Assembly (NCBI GenBank): GCA_944323925.1
Contig: CALUUI010000013.1
Coordinates: forward strand, 1-53,376
DNA from: Candidatus Gastranaerophilales bacterium
Lineage (GTDB): Bacteria; Cyanobacteriota; Vampirovibrionia; Gastranaerophilales; Gastranaerophilaceae
Reading direction: 5' to 3'
DNA: 53,376 nt
Position numbers and translations under genes: made by a program. Below, piece after piece: positions 34,427-43,182 of the stretch; the first letter of the stretch is position 1, and the number at the start of each line of letters is the position of its first letter. Under the pieces are notes generated by a model. The model saw only the letters and a program-made list of their open reading frames with translations, was not told where the DNA came from and did no database searches.

Positions 34427-36481
34427 ATGAAATATATAAACTACACAATAGCATTAATCCTGTTATTAGGAACAACTTTAAGCGTTGATGCCAAAATGAG
34501 TAAAGAAGCCCACGACCTATATCAAGAAGCGTGCAGTTATGAATATAAACATAATTATTCTCAGGCAATAAACATAATAAATAAAGCCTTAGAAATAAAT
34601 GGTGATGATGCAATGTTATATACCAAAGTCGCAGGATTATATGCGGAAACAGGAGATTATAAGGCCGCATTAAATGCTTATAACAAAGCGTTAAAATTAC
34701 AGCCAAATGATGCCTTTATTTATATAAGTATCGGAAGCCTTCAACAAAGCCTTCAAAACTATGATGCTGCATTTGAATCATATTATAAAGGCACACAGAT
34801 ATTTCCAAGTTATAAATATAATTACCTAAATTTAGCAAATGTAAAATATATTTCAAAAGATTATAAATCTGCAATTGATTATTATAATACTTTTTTAGCG
34901 GCATATCCTGAACATATAGAAGCAAATGAAAACCTTGCCAACTCATATCTGGCAACAAAAGATTACGAAAGTGCCTGCGATATATATAATAATTTATACA
35001 AAAACTACCCATCAAATTTCAAAGACTATTTTCGATACGGACTCGCACTATACAATACTCAGAAATATGAAAGTGCGATACCAATGTTAAAGAAAGCAGT
35101 CGAACTTGATGATAAAAACACAGTAGCTTGGGCTAATTTAGCACTTTCATATCAAAATCTTGATGAAAAAGAAGAAGCACTTGCTGCATTTAATAGAACA
35201 TTTGAACTAAACCCCAAATTAGCAGGTTTAAAATTTGATTATGCAAATTTATTAGGAAATATGGGGAATTATGAAGACGCAATAACCGCCTACAAAGAAT
35301 ACATAGAAGCCTACCCGGAAGATGCAGCAGCATATAAAAACTTAGGAATAGTATATAAAGATAGTGGAAAAGATGCTCTTGCACTATTAAATCTTGAGAA
35401 ATCATATTTAAAAGATCCTTCAAACGTAGAAACCCAAAAATTACTGGCAAGGTACTATCACGAAAATAAAGACTATTCTAATGCACTAAAATACTATGAC
35501 TTGGTACTTCAAAGTACACCTGATGATTTTGATGTAAAAGCAAACAAGGCACTGGTACTTCACGCAGAAAAGAACTATCCTGCAGCAATCGATTTGTATA
35601 AAGATTTATTATTGGTAAAAGATAATGATAGAATCGCCAAAAATCTAGTATCTGCACAAATTTCATACGGGTACTATCTACTTGAACGAATGGACTATGC
35701 ACAAGCAACATTATATTTTAAAGATGCACTAAGAAACAGTCCAGAAGAAGGTTCAGCGTATTTTGGAATAGCAGAAGCCTCTCAATTAATGGGCTTATCT
35801 GAACTAGCGCTCGAAAATTATAAACTAGCACTTGAAAAAGAGCCTGATAATACCAATTATTATAAAGCCTATAAAGAATTTGAAGCTAGTCAAATAAAAG
35901 AAGCCCCCAAACAACAAGAAGAACAAAAATCTGTACAAGTATCAACAACCAAAGAAAATAAAGAAACAACATTAACAAAAAATGAAAAAACAACAAATAG
36001 TACCACTGGAAATACCGCATTAACATACAGCGATATAATTAAAAAGGGTAATGAATATTATCAAGCCGGAAAATATCACGAAGCAATCGATTACTATACT
36101 AAAGCAACAATAATGAAACCAACAGATAGCGAAACAATGCTAAAAATCGGGAATATATACAATTTACTTGGAGATGAAGAAAAAGCAGCATTATTTTATG
36201 AGCACTCAGTAGAAGCAAACCCCGGTTTTGCAAACGGATGGTTTAATTTAGGACTTGTCTATGCAAAACTTAACAGAAACAAAGATAGCATTAAGTGCTT
36301 TGAAACCGTAATAAAATTAACTCCTGACTACCCGTATTCATATTACGCATTAGGTCAAGCATACGAAAACCTTGGAGATAAGTTTAATGCAATCGAAAAT
36401 TACACTCTATATAAAGGGTTCGAAGAAGACGAGCTAATGCAAGAAACTATCGATGCAAAGATTAAACAATTAGAACAGTAA
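34427..36481 (+). CDS. Secreted tetratricopeptide-repeat protein
   Basis: A 684-residue protein with a signal peptide (MKYINYTIALILLLGTTLSVDA) and at least fifteen TPR motifs (for example ALNAYNKALKLQPNDAFIYI, AITAYKEYIEAYPEDAAAYK, AIDYYTKATIMKPTDSETML). A polar Gln/Lys/Thr linker (about residues 495-545) splits a large N-terminal TPR block from a C-terminal one of three or four repeats. AGGA suits ATG 34427 better than the in-frame ATG 34415. Likely a periplasmic scaffold working with the AsmA-like protein and the lipoprotein, whose start codon overlaps this stop (TAATG). Confidence 0.9.
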   Translation: MKYINYTIALILLLGTTLSVDAKMSKEAHDLYQEACSYEYKHNYSQAINIINKALEINGDDAMLYTKVAGLYAETGDYKAALNAYNKALKLQPNDAFIYISIGSLQQSLQNYDAAFESYYKGTQIFPSYKYNYLNLANVKYISKDYKSAIDYYNTFLAAYPEHIEANENLANSYLATKDYESACDIYNNLYKNYPSNFKDYFRYGLALYNTQKYESAIPMLKKAVELDDKNTVAWANLALSYQNLDEKEEALAAFNRTFELNPKLAGLKFDYANLLGNMGNYEDAITAYKEYIEAYPEDAAAYKNLGIVYKDSGKDALALLNLEKSYLKDPSNVETQKLLARYYHENKDYSNALKYYDLVLQSTPDDFDVKANKALVLHAEKNYPAAIDLYKDLLLVKDNDRIAKNLVSAQISYGYYLLERMDYAQATLYFKDALRNSPEEGSAYFGIAEASQLMGLSELALENYKLALEKEPDNTNYYKAYKEFEASQIKEAPKQQEEQKSVQVSTTKENKETTLTKNEKTTNSTTGNTALTYSDIIKKGNEYYQAGKYHEAIDYYTKATIMKPTDSETMLKIGNIYNLLGDEEKAALFYEHSVEANPGFANGWFNLGLVYAKLNRNKDSIKCFETVIKLTPDYPYSYYALGQAYENLGDKFNAIENYTLYKGFEEDELMQETIDAKIKQLEQ

Positions 36482-36885
36482 TGAAGATAAAGAATATAAT
36501 AATTCTGGTAATCAGTATAATATTTTTAAGCGGATGTGTTAAGCAGCAAGCGTTTGTCTGTTTTAATAACCGTCCAATAACAGAAGATACGGTTTTAAGT
36601 CCTGTTTCAGAATTTAATCAGGGAGAAAAAATATACTATTTATTTTTCTCTAAAAAAGCTCTTACAAACGACTATATCCGAATACAAGTATTCAAACAAG
36701 GTGACTCAATCCAACGCGGTGGGTATGAAATGGTACGAGTAAAAGACTATCGATTAATGAAAGATGAAGTCTACTATCAAACTGACTATTTTATCCTCCA
36801 CGAATCCGGTAGATATATAATGCAAATTTATAACCCACAAAATCTAAATATTCCACTGGCAAGTGGAGAATTTAGAGTAAAATAG
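36481..36885 (+). CDS. Small lipoprotein
   Basis: A 134-residue protein with a type II signal peptide and lipobox (IIILVISIIFLSGCVKQQA, lipidated Cys at about residue 19). The remainder is a small beta-rich domain (EKIYYLFFSKKALTNDYIRI, ... SGRYIMQIYNPQNLNIPLAS). Its ATG overlaps the TPR gene stop and a terminator follows, so it ends the coaBC-AsmA-TPR operon. Family unknown. Confidence 0.85.
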   Translation: MKIKNIIILVISIIFLSGCVKQQAFVCFNNRPITEDTVLSPVSEFNQGEKIYYLFFSKKALTNDYIRIQVFKQGDSIQRGGYEMVRVKDYRLMKDEVYYQTDYFILHESGRYIMQIYNPQNLNIPLASGEFRVK

Positions 36886-36892
36886 CATCAAA

Positions 36893-36923
36893 AAAAGACC
36901 TATATCTTTGATATAGGTCTTTT
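36893..36923. terminator. Bidirectional terminator
   Basis: A perfect 14-base stem AAAAGACCTATATC/GATATAGGTCTTTT with a TTT loop, lying between the lipoprotein stop and the convergent 36940 gene. Confidence 0.92.
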
Positions 36924-36939
36924 AAGCTAAAATTAAAAA

Positions 36940-37209
36940 TTAAGCATCTGCTTTAGAACCTTCTTGAGCCGGTTTAATTTCTTCTTCATCCTCAGGAATT
37001 TCGTCTAAAGAATCCAGATCAGCATTATATTGAGCAATAACATACTCTTGCATATCCTTATCTTCAAAAGCAACCTGAGCATTAATAGTAGAAGATTCTA
37101 CATTAGAAACGTCAAGCCCCTGAGCATTGGCTTGGGTTTTAGTAATTTTAGAAGCACCAAAAACTTCCTTAAACATTTGTGCAAATTGATTACTATTAAC
37201 TGATGACAT
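36940..37209 (-). CDS. Unknown small acidic protein
   Basis: An 89-residue, very acidic protein (SSVNSNQFAQMFKEVFGASK ... DSLDEIPEDEEEIKPAQEGS) with no signal peptide or membrane segment. GGAGG lies correctly before the ATG. Upstream on the minus strand are TATAAT (about 37236-37241) and a TTGTAACG block about 39 bases further away, loosely like the flagellin module. It is a stand-alone gene of unknown function. Confidence 0.65.
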   Translation of the reverse strand: MSSVNSNQFAQMFKEVFGASKITKTQANAQGLDVSNVESSTINAQVAFEDKDMQEYVIAQYNADLDSLDEIPEDEEEIKPAQEGSKADA

Positions 37210-37327
37210 AATAATCCTCCATAGGTTGTATATATATTATAAGTATATATTTTTTTTAAAATTTCATCAAGATATAAAAACGTTACAAATATACACAATA
37301 TTAAAGATTTATGTTAAAATAAGAAAT

Positions 37328-39607
37328 ATGAATAGTGTAATAAAGAAGAGATTATATAGCTTAACAATAGCAACTGTACTAAGTATAACGACAACTTTTG
37401 CAACAACTTTTGATAATAATATAGTAGATATACAATTTACAGAATCAGACGGAGAAATAACCGCAACAATAATAACAGAGAAAGGTTATGAAGGACAGGT
37501 TAAAGCAACAAAATCCGGAGGGTATTACAATATAATATTACCCAATGTAGGTAAAGGCAGCAAAAGTCTATATCATCCATCAAATAAAAACATTGACTTT
37601 GTAAAAGTTGTAACTTTAACATCTTCAACCGGAGGCGATGCATATACAAAAATATCAATAAAAATGAACTCTAACAGTATACTAAAAGCTATTAACAAAA
37701 TAAAAGAAGATTTACCACAAGAAGAACAAAATCAAACAAATACCAAACAACGCCCAATAGTAGAACAAGAATTATACAATCCAACCAAAGAAGAACCTGA
37801 ACCAGAATCAACAGAAGAAGAATTTGTCGAAGAAGAAATAGAATCAGAGAATCCTCCAACACCTGATGAACTAATGACAAAAAATATCTCTGAAAAACAG
37901 ATTGATACTACTTCGTCTAACGCAAATACACCAAAAACTAACACCTATAAAAGAGATCATTCTAGTGAAATATTATCATTATTAATAGGTAGTGTGGCAG
38001 TATTACTAATTGTCGTTCTTTTATATATAAAAGGAAAGGACAAAATTCGTGAACTCTGTGGTGATATGGATATCAGTATAGACGACACTAAGTCTGCCAA
38101 TAACAAAAAGAAACAAAAAAAAGAAACAAAAAAAGAAATAATCAAGGAAAAAGAACCACAAAAAATCAACTCAATAGAAAAAAGTCTTTTAGACTTGAGC
38201 GATTATGATAAAAATAAAACTAACATTGAAACAAAAGAAATAGAAAAAGAAGAAGAAAAAGCAGTAATTGATTTGGATGAAATATATACGGGTCCAATGT
38301 CTAGCATACAAAGCGATTATCAATCAAACCAAAGCCAAGAAACAGATGAAGATGATATAGATGATTTTCTAGCTTCATTTGTAGATAAGGATGAAGAACA
38401 GGATTCAAATGAAGAACAAGAATACATTGGCGATATTACAAAAGAAGCGGAGAATGAATCAACAGAGGATTCAGAACCAATAGAAAAAGCAGAAGAAAAT
38501 AACCCAATCGATAATTTAATAGATGATGTAATAGCAACACAAAATATGGAATTTTCAGATGCTGACCTAGCACTACTCCAAGAACAATTACAGACAGATC
38601 TTTCACCAGAGATTATAGAACAAACAAATCAAAATAAACAACCCAAAGAAAGATTATTAACACTGGAAGATTTTGATAAAAAATACCCATTACTAAGTGA
38701 TGAGGTAATTGATTCAATAATAAAACGAAACGATATAAAATTTAACGATATAGACATAAATGTAATATTTTCACCGATAACCTCATATGAAATGTCAGAA
38801 GATGCAATAATCGAAGCTCAAATGAGAAAAGAAAAAGAAGATGAAGAAAATATACAATATTATGAAAATGAAAAAGACTTTGCATTTACGCTAATAAAAA
38901 CGCAAGATGTAGAAAATCCTAATGAATTAGTAGTATTAGACGATAATTTATATCCTGATTTAGCAAATGTAGATTTTTCAAATGACGCAATTTTCAAAGA
39001 ATTTTCATTTGTAAAAGATGAAACAAGTGAAGAAGCCCCAAGTAATGAAGATATTGAAAAAGCAATAGCAAAAGAAATGGAGCTTATAAATAACGAACAA
39101 ACGGATAAAGAAACGGATAATTCTATATTATCAGAATACAAATTAATCAAACCGGAAGACACAAATAAGTTAGAAAATGACCAATTTACGACAACAGTAT
39201 TCACATCTATGGATGACATTGAAAATCAATTTAAAGCCTTAGGTCTTGACTTTAATAAAAAAGAACCACAACCAGATGAAACAGAAGTAGAAAACAGTTC
39301 AACTATTGAAAGTGAATCAAAAGAAATAATAGATACAAACGCTGAAATTATAGCATCATGTAATATAGATTTTGCAACAGAGCTATACCTAACAAGATAT
39401 GAGGATAAAGTACAATTAGTGGGTATAAAAAAGGGTGAAACCAAGATATTACATACCTTTGACTCAACAACAGAACCAAAGAGCCTTACAGCAAGGAAGG
39501 CAGAAGAAACAGAAACAGGTGAAGCTCGATATATAATAAGAGCTGATAAAGAAAAATTTGTAGTTGATATAACAGAAAATGATATAAAAATGGTTCTTGC
39601 ACTATGA
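37328..39607 (+). CDS. Membrane protein: AMIN-like periplasmic domain plus long acidic tail
   Basis: A 759-residue protein I cannot assign to a family. A signal peptide or anchor (residues 5-25) leads to a 95-residue beta domain (NNIVDIQFTESDGEITATII ... GGYYNIILPNVGKGSKSLYH) resembling an AMIN domain. A Glu/Pro-rich linker precedes a membrane helix (EILSLLIGSVAVLLIVVLLYI, about 215-236). Then comes a roughly 430-residue, extremely acidic, probably disordered cytoplasmic region, ending in a small compact domain (CNIDFATELYLTRYEDKVQL ... VDITENDIKMVLAL). TAAAAT (37315-37320) ends seven bases before ATG 37328 and there is no Shine-Dalgarno, so the start may be leaderless. The architecture recalls FimV-like scaffolds. 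The stop overlaps the next gene (ATGA). Confidence 0.75.
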   Translation: MNSVIKKRLYSLTIATVLSITTTFATTFDNNIVDIQFTESDGEITATIITEKGYEGQVKATKSGGYYNIILPNVGKGSKSLYHPSNKNIDFVKVVTLTSSTGGDAYTKISIKMNSNSILKAINKIKEDLPQEEQNQTNTKQRPIVEQELYNPTKEEPEPESTEEEFVEEEIESENPPTPDELMTKNISEKQIDTTSSNANTPKTNTYKRDHSSEILSLLIGSVAVLLIVVLLYIKGKDKIRELCGDMDISIDDTKSANNKKKQKKETKKEIIKEKEPQKINSIEKSLLDLSDYDKNKTNIETKEIEKEEEKAVIDLDEIYTGPMSSIQSDYQSNQSQETDEDDIDDFLASFVDKDEEQDSNEEQEYIGDITKEAENESTEDSEPIEKAEENNPIDNLIDDVIATQNMEFSDADLALLQEQLQTDLSPEIIEQTNQNKQPKERLLTLEDFDKKYPLLSDEVIDSIIKRNDIKFNDIDINVIFSPITSYEMSEDAIIEAQMRKEKEDEENIQYYENEKDFAFTLIKTQDVENPNELVVLDDNLYPDLANVDFSNDAIFKEFSFVKDETSEEAPSNEDIEKAIAKEMELINNEQTDKETDNSILSEYKLIKPEDTNKLENDQFTTTVFTSMDDIENQFKALGLDFNKKEPQPDETEVENSSTIESESKEIIDTNAEIIASCNIDFATELYLTRYEDKVQLVGIKKGETKILHTFDSTTEPKSLTARKAEETETGEARYIIRADKEKFVVDITENDIKMVLAL

Positions 39608-40746
39608 TAAAAAAATGGCTAGTGCTATTACTTATGCCAATATATTTATGTGGATGTAATGAAAAAACAAGTCCAGATAATATAGAGTTAACATATTCTT
39701 GTTGGGGAACAGCAACAGAAATCCAAATACTAAAGAATCAAATAAAAGAATATGAAAAAGCAACCCCAAATATAAGAATAAAACTAATACATATTCCAGA
39801 AAACTATTATAAAAAAATACATTTGCTATTAGCATCAAAAACAGAACCAGATATCATCTTAATAAATAACCAAAATATAGAACAATATGGAAAGTATTTA
39901 AAAACACTGGAAGACACAAAATATAAAAATACATATTTTAAAACAGCAATAGAAGGTTTATCATATAAAGGGAATTTAAAAGCCCTCCCAAGAGATATGT
40001 CAATGTTAGTTATTTATGTTAACAAAACCCTATTAACGAAATATGGAATAAACATTCCTGATGATAATTGGACAATAGATGACTTTTTAACGATAAGTAA
40101 AGCCTTAAAGGAGCATAATAAATATTCAATTTTGTTGGAAGATGACCTATACTATTTATACCCATTTCTTCTGAGTATAGATGGTAAAGTTATAGATCAA
40201 GAAATAAATGAACTAAAAAATTATAAAAGTATAGAATTATATAAAGATATGAGCTGCAAATATCATTATAGTCCCGAAGCATATGAAATAGGGAAATCAA
40301 CAGGAGCAGAGTTTTTTATAAATGAAAAAAGCGCCTTTTACTTATCTGGGAGATGGATGACCCCCAAAATAACAGAACTCGCGAAATTTGACTGGGATAT
40401 AATAAAATTTCCAACAGGTAAAAACGGAAGTATTGTGCCAATAGATGCAACCGGTTGGGGAATTTCCCAAAATACAAAGTATTATAAAGAATCACTAGAT
40501 TTTATAGAATATTTAGCAAATGACCAAAACATAGAAGAAATGAGCACCTTAGGAATAATAATTCCAGCAAAAAAAAGAATTGCAAAAAAAATATTTATGA
40601 AGCCAACAACTAAAAATATAAAAATATTTTATCAAATATCAGAAGAAGGCAAAGTGATAAAATATCCCAAGAACTATAACAAAATCCGAGACAAAATAAA
40701 TACAGAACTAAAAAATCAAAATAAAAGGGAATCCGACCGGAGTTAG
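39604..40746 (+). CDS. Extracellular solute-binding lipoprotein (family 1)
   Basis: A 380-residue ABC-type substrate-binding protein with a lipobox (WLVLLLMPIYLCGCNEKTS). It shows family 1 features: LTYSCWGTATEIQILKNQIK, EKATPNIRIKLIHIPENYYK, PDIILINNQNIEQYGKYLKT, LPRDMSMLVIYVNKTLLTKY and SAFYLSGRWMTPKIT ... PIDATGWGISQNTK. Sugars are the usual ligands. No permease or ATPase gene lies nearby. Its ATG is embedded in the stop of the acidic membrane protein, so the two are made together, which is unusual for a transporter component and suggests a sensing role. Confidence 0.88.
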   Translation: MIKKWLVLLLMPIYLCGCNEKTSPDNIELTYSCWGTATEIQILKNQIKEYEKATPNIRIKLIHIPENYYKKIHLLLASKTEPDIILINNQNIEQYGKYLKTLEDTKYKNTYFKTAIEGLSYKGNLKALPRDMSMLVIYVNKTLLTKYGINIPDDNWTIDDFLTISKALKEHNKYSILLEDDLYYLYPFLLSIDGKVIDQEINELKNYKSIELYKDMSCKYHYSPEAYEIGKSTGAEFFINEKSAFYLSGRWMTPKITELAKFDWDIIKFPTGKNGSIVPIDATGWGISQNTKYYKESLDFIEYLANDQNIEEMSTLGIIIPAKKRIAKKIFMKPTTKNIKIFYQISEEGKVIKYPKNYNKIRDKINTELKNQNKRESDRS

Positions 40747-40770
40747 CTGAAAACTCAGGACCGGTCGGAT
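40731..40770 (-). terminator. Terminator of flagellin 1
   Basis: A perfect 10-base stem ATCCGACCGG/CCGGTCGGAT with a loop containing a smaller AGTT/AACT pair. On the minus strand a T-rich tract follows. It overlaps the last codons of the convergent solute-binding protein gene. Confidence 0.7.
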
Positions 40771-40788
40771 AAATTTATATAACTAACT

Positions 40789-41634
40789 CTAAATCAATTG
40801 TAAAGCAATTGATGGAGTTTGGTTAGCAGTAGATAACAGTGTAGTAGCAGCAGATTGAAGGATTTGAGCTTGTAAATAACGAGTAGATTCTTCAGCAATA
40901 TCAGCATCTCTTACTGTAGACAAAGATGATGTAAGATTTTCCGTAGTAACCATAATAGAATCAATAGCAGATTCCAAACGGTTTTGAGAAGCACCAAGAT
41001 TAGTAACCCTAGTACTAATATCATCAATAGCCGCATCTAAAAGAGAAAGTTGATCAGCTGCAGAATCGGCTGCCGAACAATCATCAGCAAAAGTAGCATT
41101 AGCAACACCAATTAATGATTGAGCAGTAGCAGAATCAAACAAATTAGCAGCTAAAGTTACTTTACTATTTGCAGAACCATCTATACCAACTTGAATATTT
41201 ACGTCACCTGTAGAACCATCCATTAATGCCATACCATTATATTCAGCACTTGCAGCAATACGGTCAATTTCGGCAAGTCTGGATGAAATTTCAGCTTGAA
41301 TTGCAGCTCTTGAGTCATCGGAATATGTTCCGTTAGCAGCCTGCTCCGTCAAGTCTCTTATACGTTGAAGGTGTTCATTAATTAAACTGTAATTTTCTTC
41401 TGTTGTAGTCAACATATCTAAACCAATTTGTGCATTATTTGACGCAACATCATATGAACTAAGTTTAGCATTCATTTGTGATGCAATACTATAGCCAGCG
41501 GCATCATCTTTTGCACTGTTAATTTTGTAACCAGTAGTCATCCTTTCAATAGCTGTATTCAACGTCTTAGTTGCAGCATTTAAGTTTTGTTGAACTTTTA
41601 AGGATTGTACATTTGTAACAATTGATATAGACAT
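40789..41634 (-). CDS. Flagellin 1
   Basis: A 281-residue flagellin. The N-terminal D0/D1 region (SISIVTNVQSLKVQQNLNAA, TLNTAIERMTTGYKINSAKD, DAAGYSIASQM) and the C-terminal one (RDADIAEESTRYLQAQILQS, AATTLLSTANQTPSIALQLI) are conserved. The central variable region is very short, giving a minimal flagellin without a D2/D3 outer domain. It would be exported by the FlhA-type apparatus and form the filament. Start supported by GGAGA. About 80% similar to flagellin 2 by eye; separated from it by tRNA-Cys and 445 bases. Confidence 0.96.
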   Translation of the reverse strand: MSISIVTNVQSLKVQQNLNAATKTLNTAIERMTTGYKINSAKDDAAGYSIASQMNAKLSSYDVASNNAQIGLDMLTTTEENYSLINEHLQRIRDLTEQAANGTYSDDSRAAIQAEISSRLAEIDRIAASAEYNGMALMDGSTGDVNIQVGIDGSANSKVTLAANLFDSATAQSLIGVANATFADDCSAADSAADQLSLLDAAIDDISTRVTNLGASQNRLESAIDSIMVTTENLTSSLSTVRDADIAEESTRYLQAQILQSAATTLLSTANQTPSIALQLI

Positions 41635-41671
41635 AATCGGTTCTCCATATTTTGTAGCGCGGCCCTGCGCA

Positions 41672-41750
41672 GATCCTACATAATATATATTCCCGATATC
41701 TTATAAGTAATAACAAAACTAGAGTAATATTGTTACAAAACTTTACAAAA
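41672..41750 (-). promoter_or_regulatory. Conserved upstream module of flagellin 1
   Basis: Read on the minus strand: TTTGTAAAGTTTTGTAACA (within 41731-41750), a 37-base gap that contains GTTATTA, then GGAATATATATTATGTAGG (41693 downwards). The same strings at the same distances occur before flagellin 2. I see no sigma-28 type TAAA/GCCGATAA promoter. The rest of 41635-42021 holds tRNA-Cys and short AT-rich spacers. Confidence 0.65.
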
Positions 41751-41893
41751 CAAGACTAAAAAGCAAGCCATAAAAGGAATACGTTAAACATAAACAACAA
41801 AAAAAACGAATAAAAAAAGTCTTTAAGACCGGAAGTTAAACTAAAAATATGCCCCAGTAGTATATGTTAAAAGACAAAAAAAGCAATAAAAAA

Positions 41894-41965
41894 AGGCGAC
41901 ACCCAGATTCGAACTGGGGGATAAGAGCTTTGCAGGCTCCTGCCTTACCACTTGGCCATGTCGCC
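41894..41965 (-). tRNA. tRNA-Cys (GCA)
   Basis: A 72-base cloverleaf: acceptor GGCGACA/TGTCGCC, anticodon loop CTGCAAA (anticodon GCA), T arm with GTTCGAATC, discriminator T as usual for Cys. No encoded CCA. A run of T follows immediately on the minus strand. Confidence 0.95.
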
Positions 41966-42021
41966 ATCCATAAATCAATGTTAAGGTAAACATACTAAAA
42001 AATCAAGTCAACAATATAATA

Positions 42022-42051
42022 AAAAAAAGAGTAGAGAAAAACTCTACTCTT
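42022..42051 (-). terminator. Terminator of flagellin 2
   Basis: AAGAGTAGAG/CTCTACTCTT (42027-42036, 42042-42051) with a five-base loop and a T run on the minus strand. Confidence 0.92.
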
Positions 42052-42079
42052 AAATATACATATCCAAAATCAAAAGCTA

Positions 42080-42928
42080 TTATATTAATTCCAATGCAAC
42101 TGCCGGAGTTTGGTTTGCAGTAGATAATAAAGTAGTAGCAGCAGATTGAAGAATTTGAGCTTGCAAATATCTTGTAGACTCTTCAGCTATATCAGCATCT
42201 TTAACAGTCGATAAAGAAGAAGTTAAGTTTTCTGTAGTAACATTAATAGAATCAATAGCAGATTCAAGTCTGTTTTGAGAAGCACCTAAATTAGTAACTC
42301 TAGTACTAATATTGTCAATAGCGGCATCTAGAAGAGAAAGTTGATCAGCCGCAGTATCAGCAGCAGTACAAGCCCCAGCAAAAGTAGTATTGTCAGAACC
42401 TAACAAATCTTGTGCTGTTGCCGATTCAAATAAAGTTGCGCCAAGTGTAACTTTACTGTTTGCAGAACCATCAATACCTACTTGAATATTAATATCATCA
42501 TTTATTGAACCGTCCATAAGCAGCATACCATTGTATTCTGCACTTCCAGCAACACGGTCAATTTCAGCAAGTCTTGATGCAATTTCAGCCTCTATTGCAG
42601 CTCTTGAATCGTCAGAATAAGTGCCGTTTGCAGCTTGTTCGGTCAAATCTCTGATACGTTGAAGGTGGTCAACTATTAATGAATAATTTTCTTCTGTTGT
42701 TGTTAACATATCCAAACCAATTTGTGCGTTGTTAGCAGCAACATCATAAGAACTTAATTTTGCCTCCATTTGTGATGCAATACTATAACCAGCTGCATCA
42801 TCCTTTGCACTGTTAATTTTGTAACCGGTGGTCATTCTCTCAATTGCGGTATTTAATGTGTTGGTTGCCGCAGTTAAGTTTTGTTGAACTTTGAGTGATT
42901 GAACGTTTGTAACAATTGATAATGACAT
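42080..42928 (-). CDS. Flagellin 2
   Basis: A 282-residue flagellin paralogous to flagellin 1, with the same short centre and conserved ends (SLSIVTNVQSLKVQQNLTAA ... LLSTANQTPAVALELI). Differences cluster at about residues 160-195. The start is ATG 42928 after AAAGGAG; the frame continues upstream but without a ribosome site. Both flagellins contain a Cys in the same central segment (DDCSAADSAADQ and GACTAADTAADQ), which is unusual for flagellin. Own promoter module and terminator, so it is expressed separately. Confidence 0.96.
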   Translation of the reverse strand: MSLSIVTNVQSLKVQQNLTAATNTLNTAIERMTTGYKINSAKDDAAGYSIASQMEAKLSSYDVAANNAQIGLDMLTTTEENYSLIVDHLQRIRDLTEQAANGTYSDDSRAAIEAEIASRLAEIDRVAGSAEYNGMLLMDGSINDDINIQVGIDGSANSKVTLGATLFESATAQDLLGSDNTTFAGACTAADTAADQLSLLDAAIDNISTRVTNLGASQNRLESAIDSINVTTENLTSSLSTVKDADIAEESTRYLQAQILQSAATTLLSTANQTPAVALELI

Positions 42929-42978
42929 TTTAAGACTCCTTTCATTTTGTCTTGTATTTTTTGCTTCCTTGCGTGGTA

Positions 42979-43053
42979 CCCACAAAATATATATTCCTGA
43001 TTTTCATTTTTTAATAACATGTTTGATTCAAATTTGTTACAAAAGTTTACAAA
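42979..43053 (-). promoter_or_regulatory. Conserved upstream module of flagellin 2
   Basis: On the minus strand: TTTGTAAACTTTTGTAACA (43035-43053), a 37-base gap with GTTATTA, then GGAATATATATTTTGTGGG (42997 downwards). The conserved strings and spacing are the same as before flagellin 1, while the sequence between them differs, which argues for selection rather than recent copying. Confidence 0.65.
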
Positions 43054-43130
43054 CATTATAAAAACAATCACCTTGAAATCTAGATTTTATAAGTATTTAA
43101 AGGGGATACAAAAAATAACAAAAACGCAAT

Positions 43131-43155
43131 AAAAAAAGCGGATATAAAAATCCGC
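43131..43155 (-). terminator. Terminator of hisS
   Basis: GCGGAT/ATCCGC hairpin with a T run on the minus strand, 28 bases beyond the hisS stop. Confidence 0.88.
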
Positions 43156-43182
43156 CTTAGCCAAAACTTTATATAAAACTAT

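Noticed and set aside
41760-41890. Possible small gene between flagellin 1 and tRNA-Cys
   Set aside because: Only very short frames without ribosome sites; the sequence is A-rich spacer.
42929-42985. Upstream extension of flagellin 2
   Set aside because: All flagellins start at the conserved MS(L/I)SIVTN; AAAGGAG sits directly before ATG 42928.
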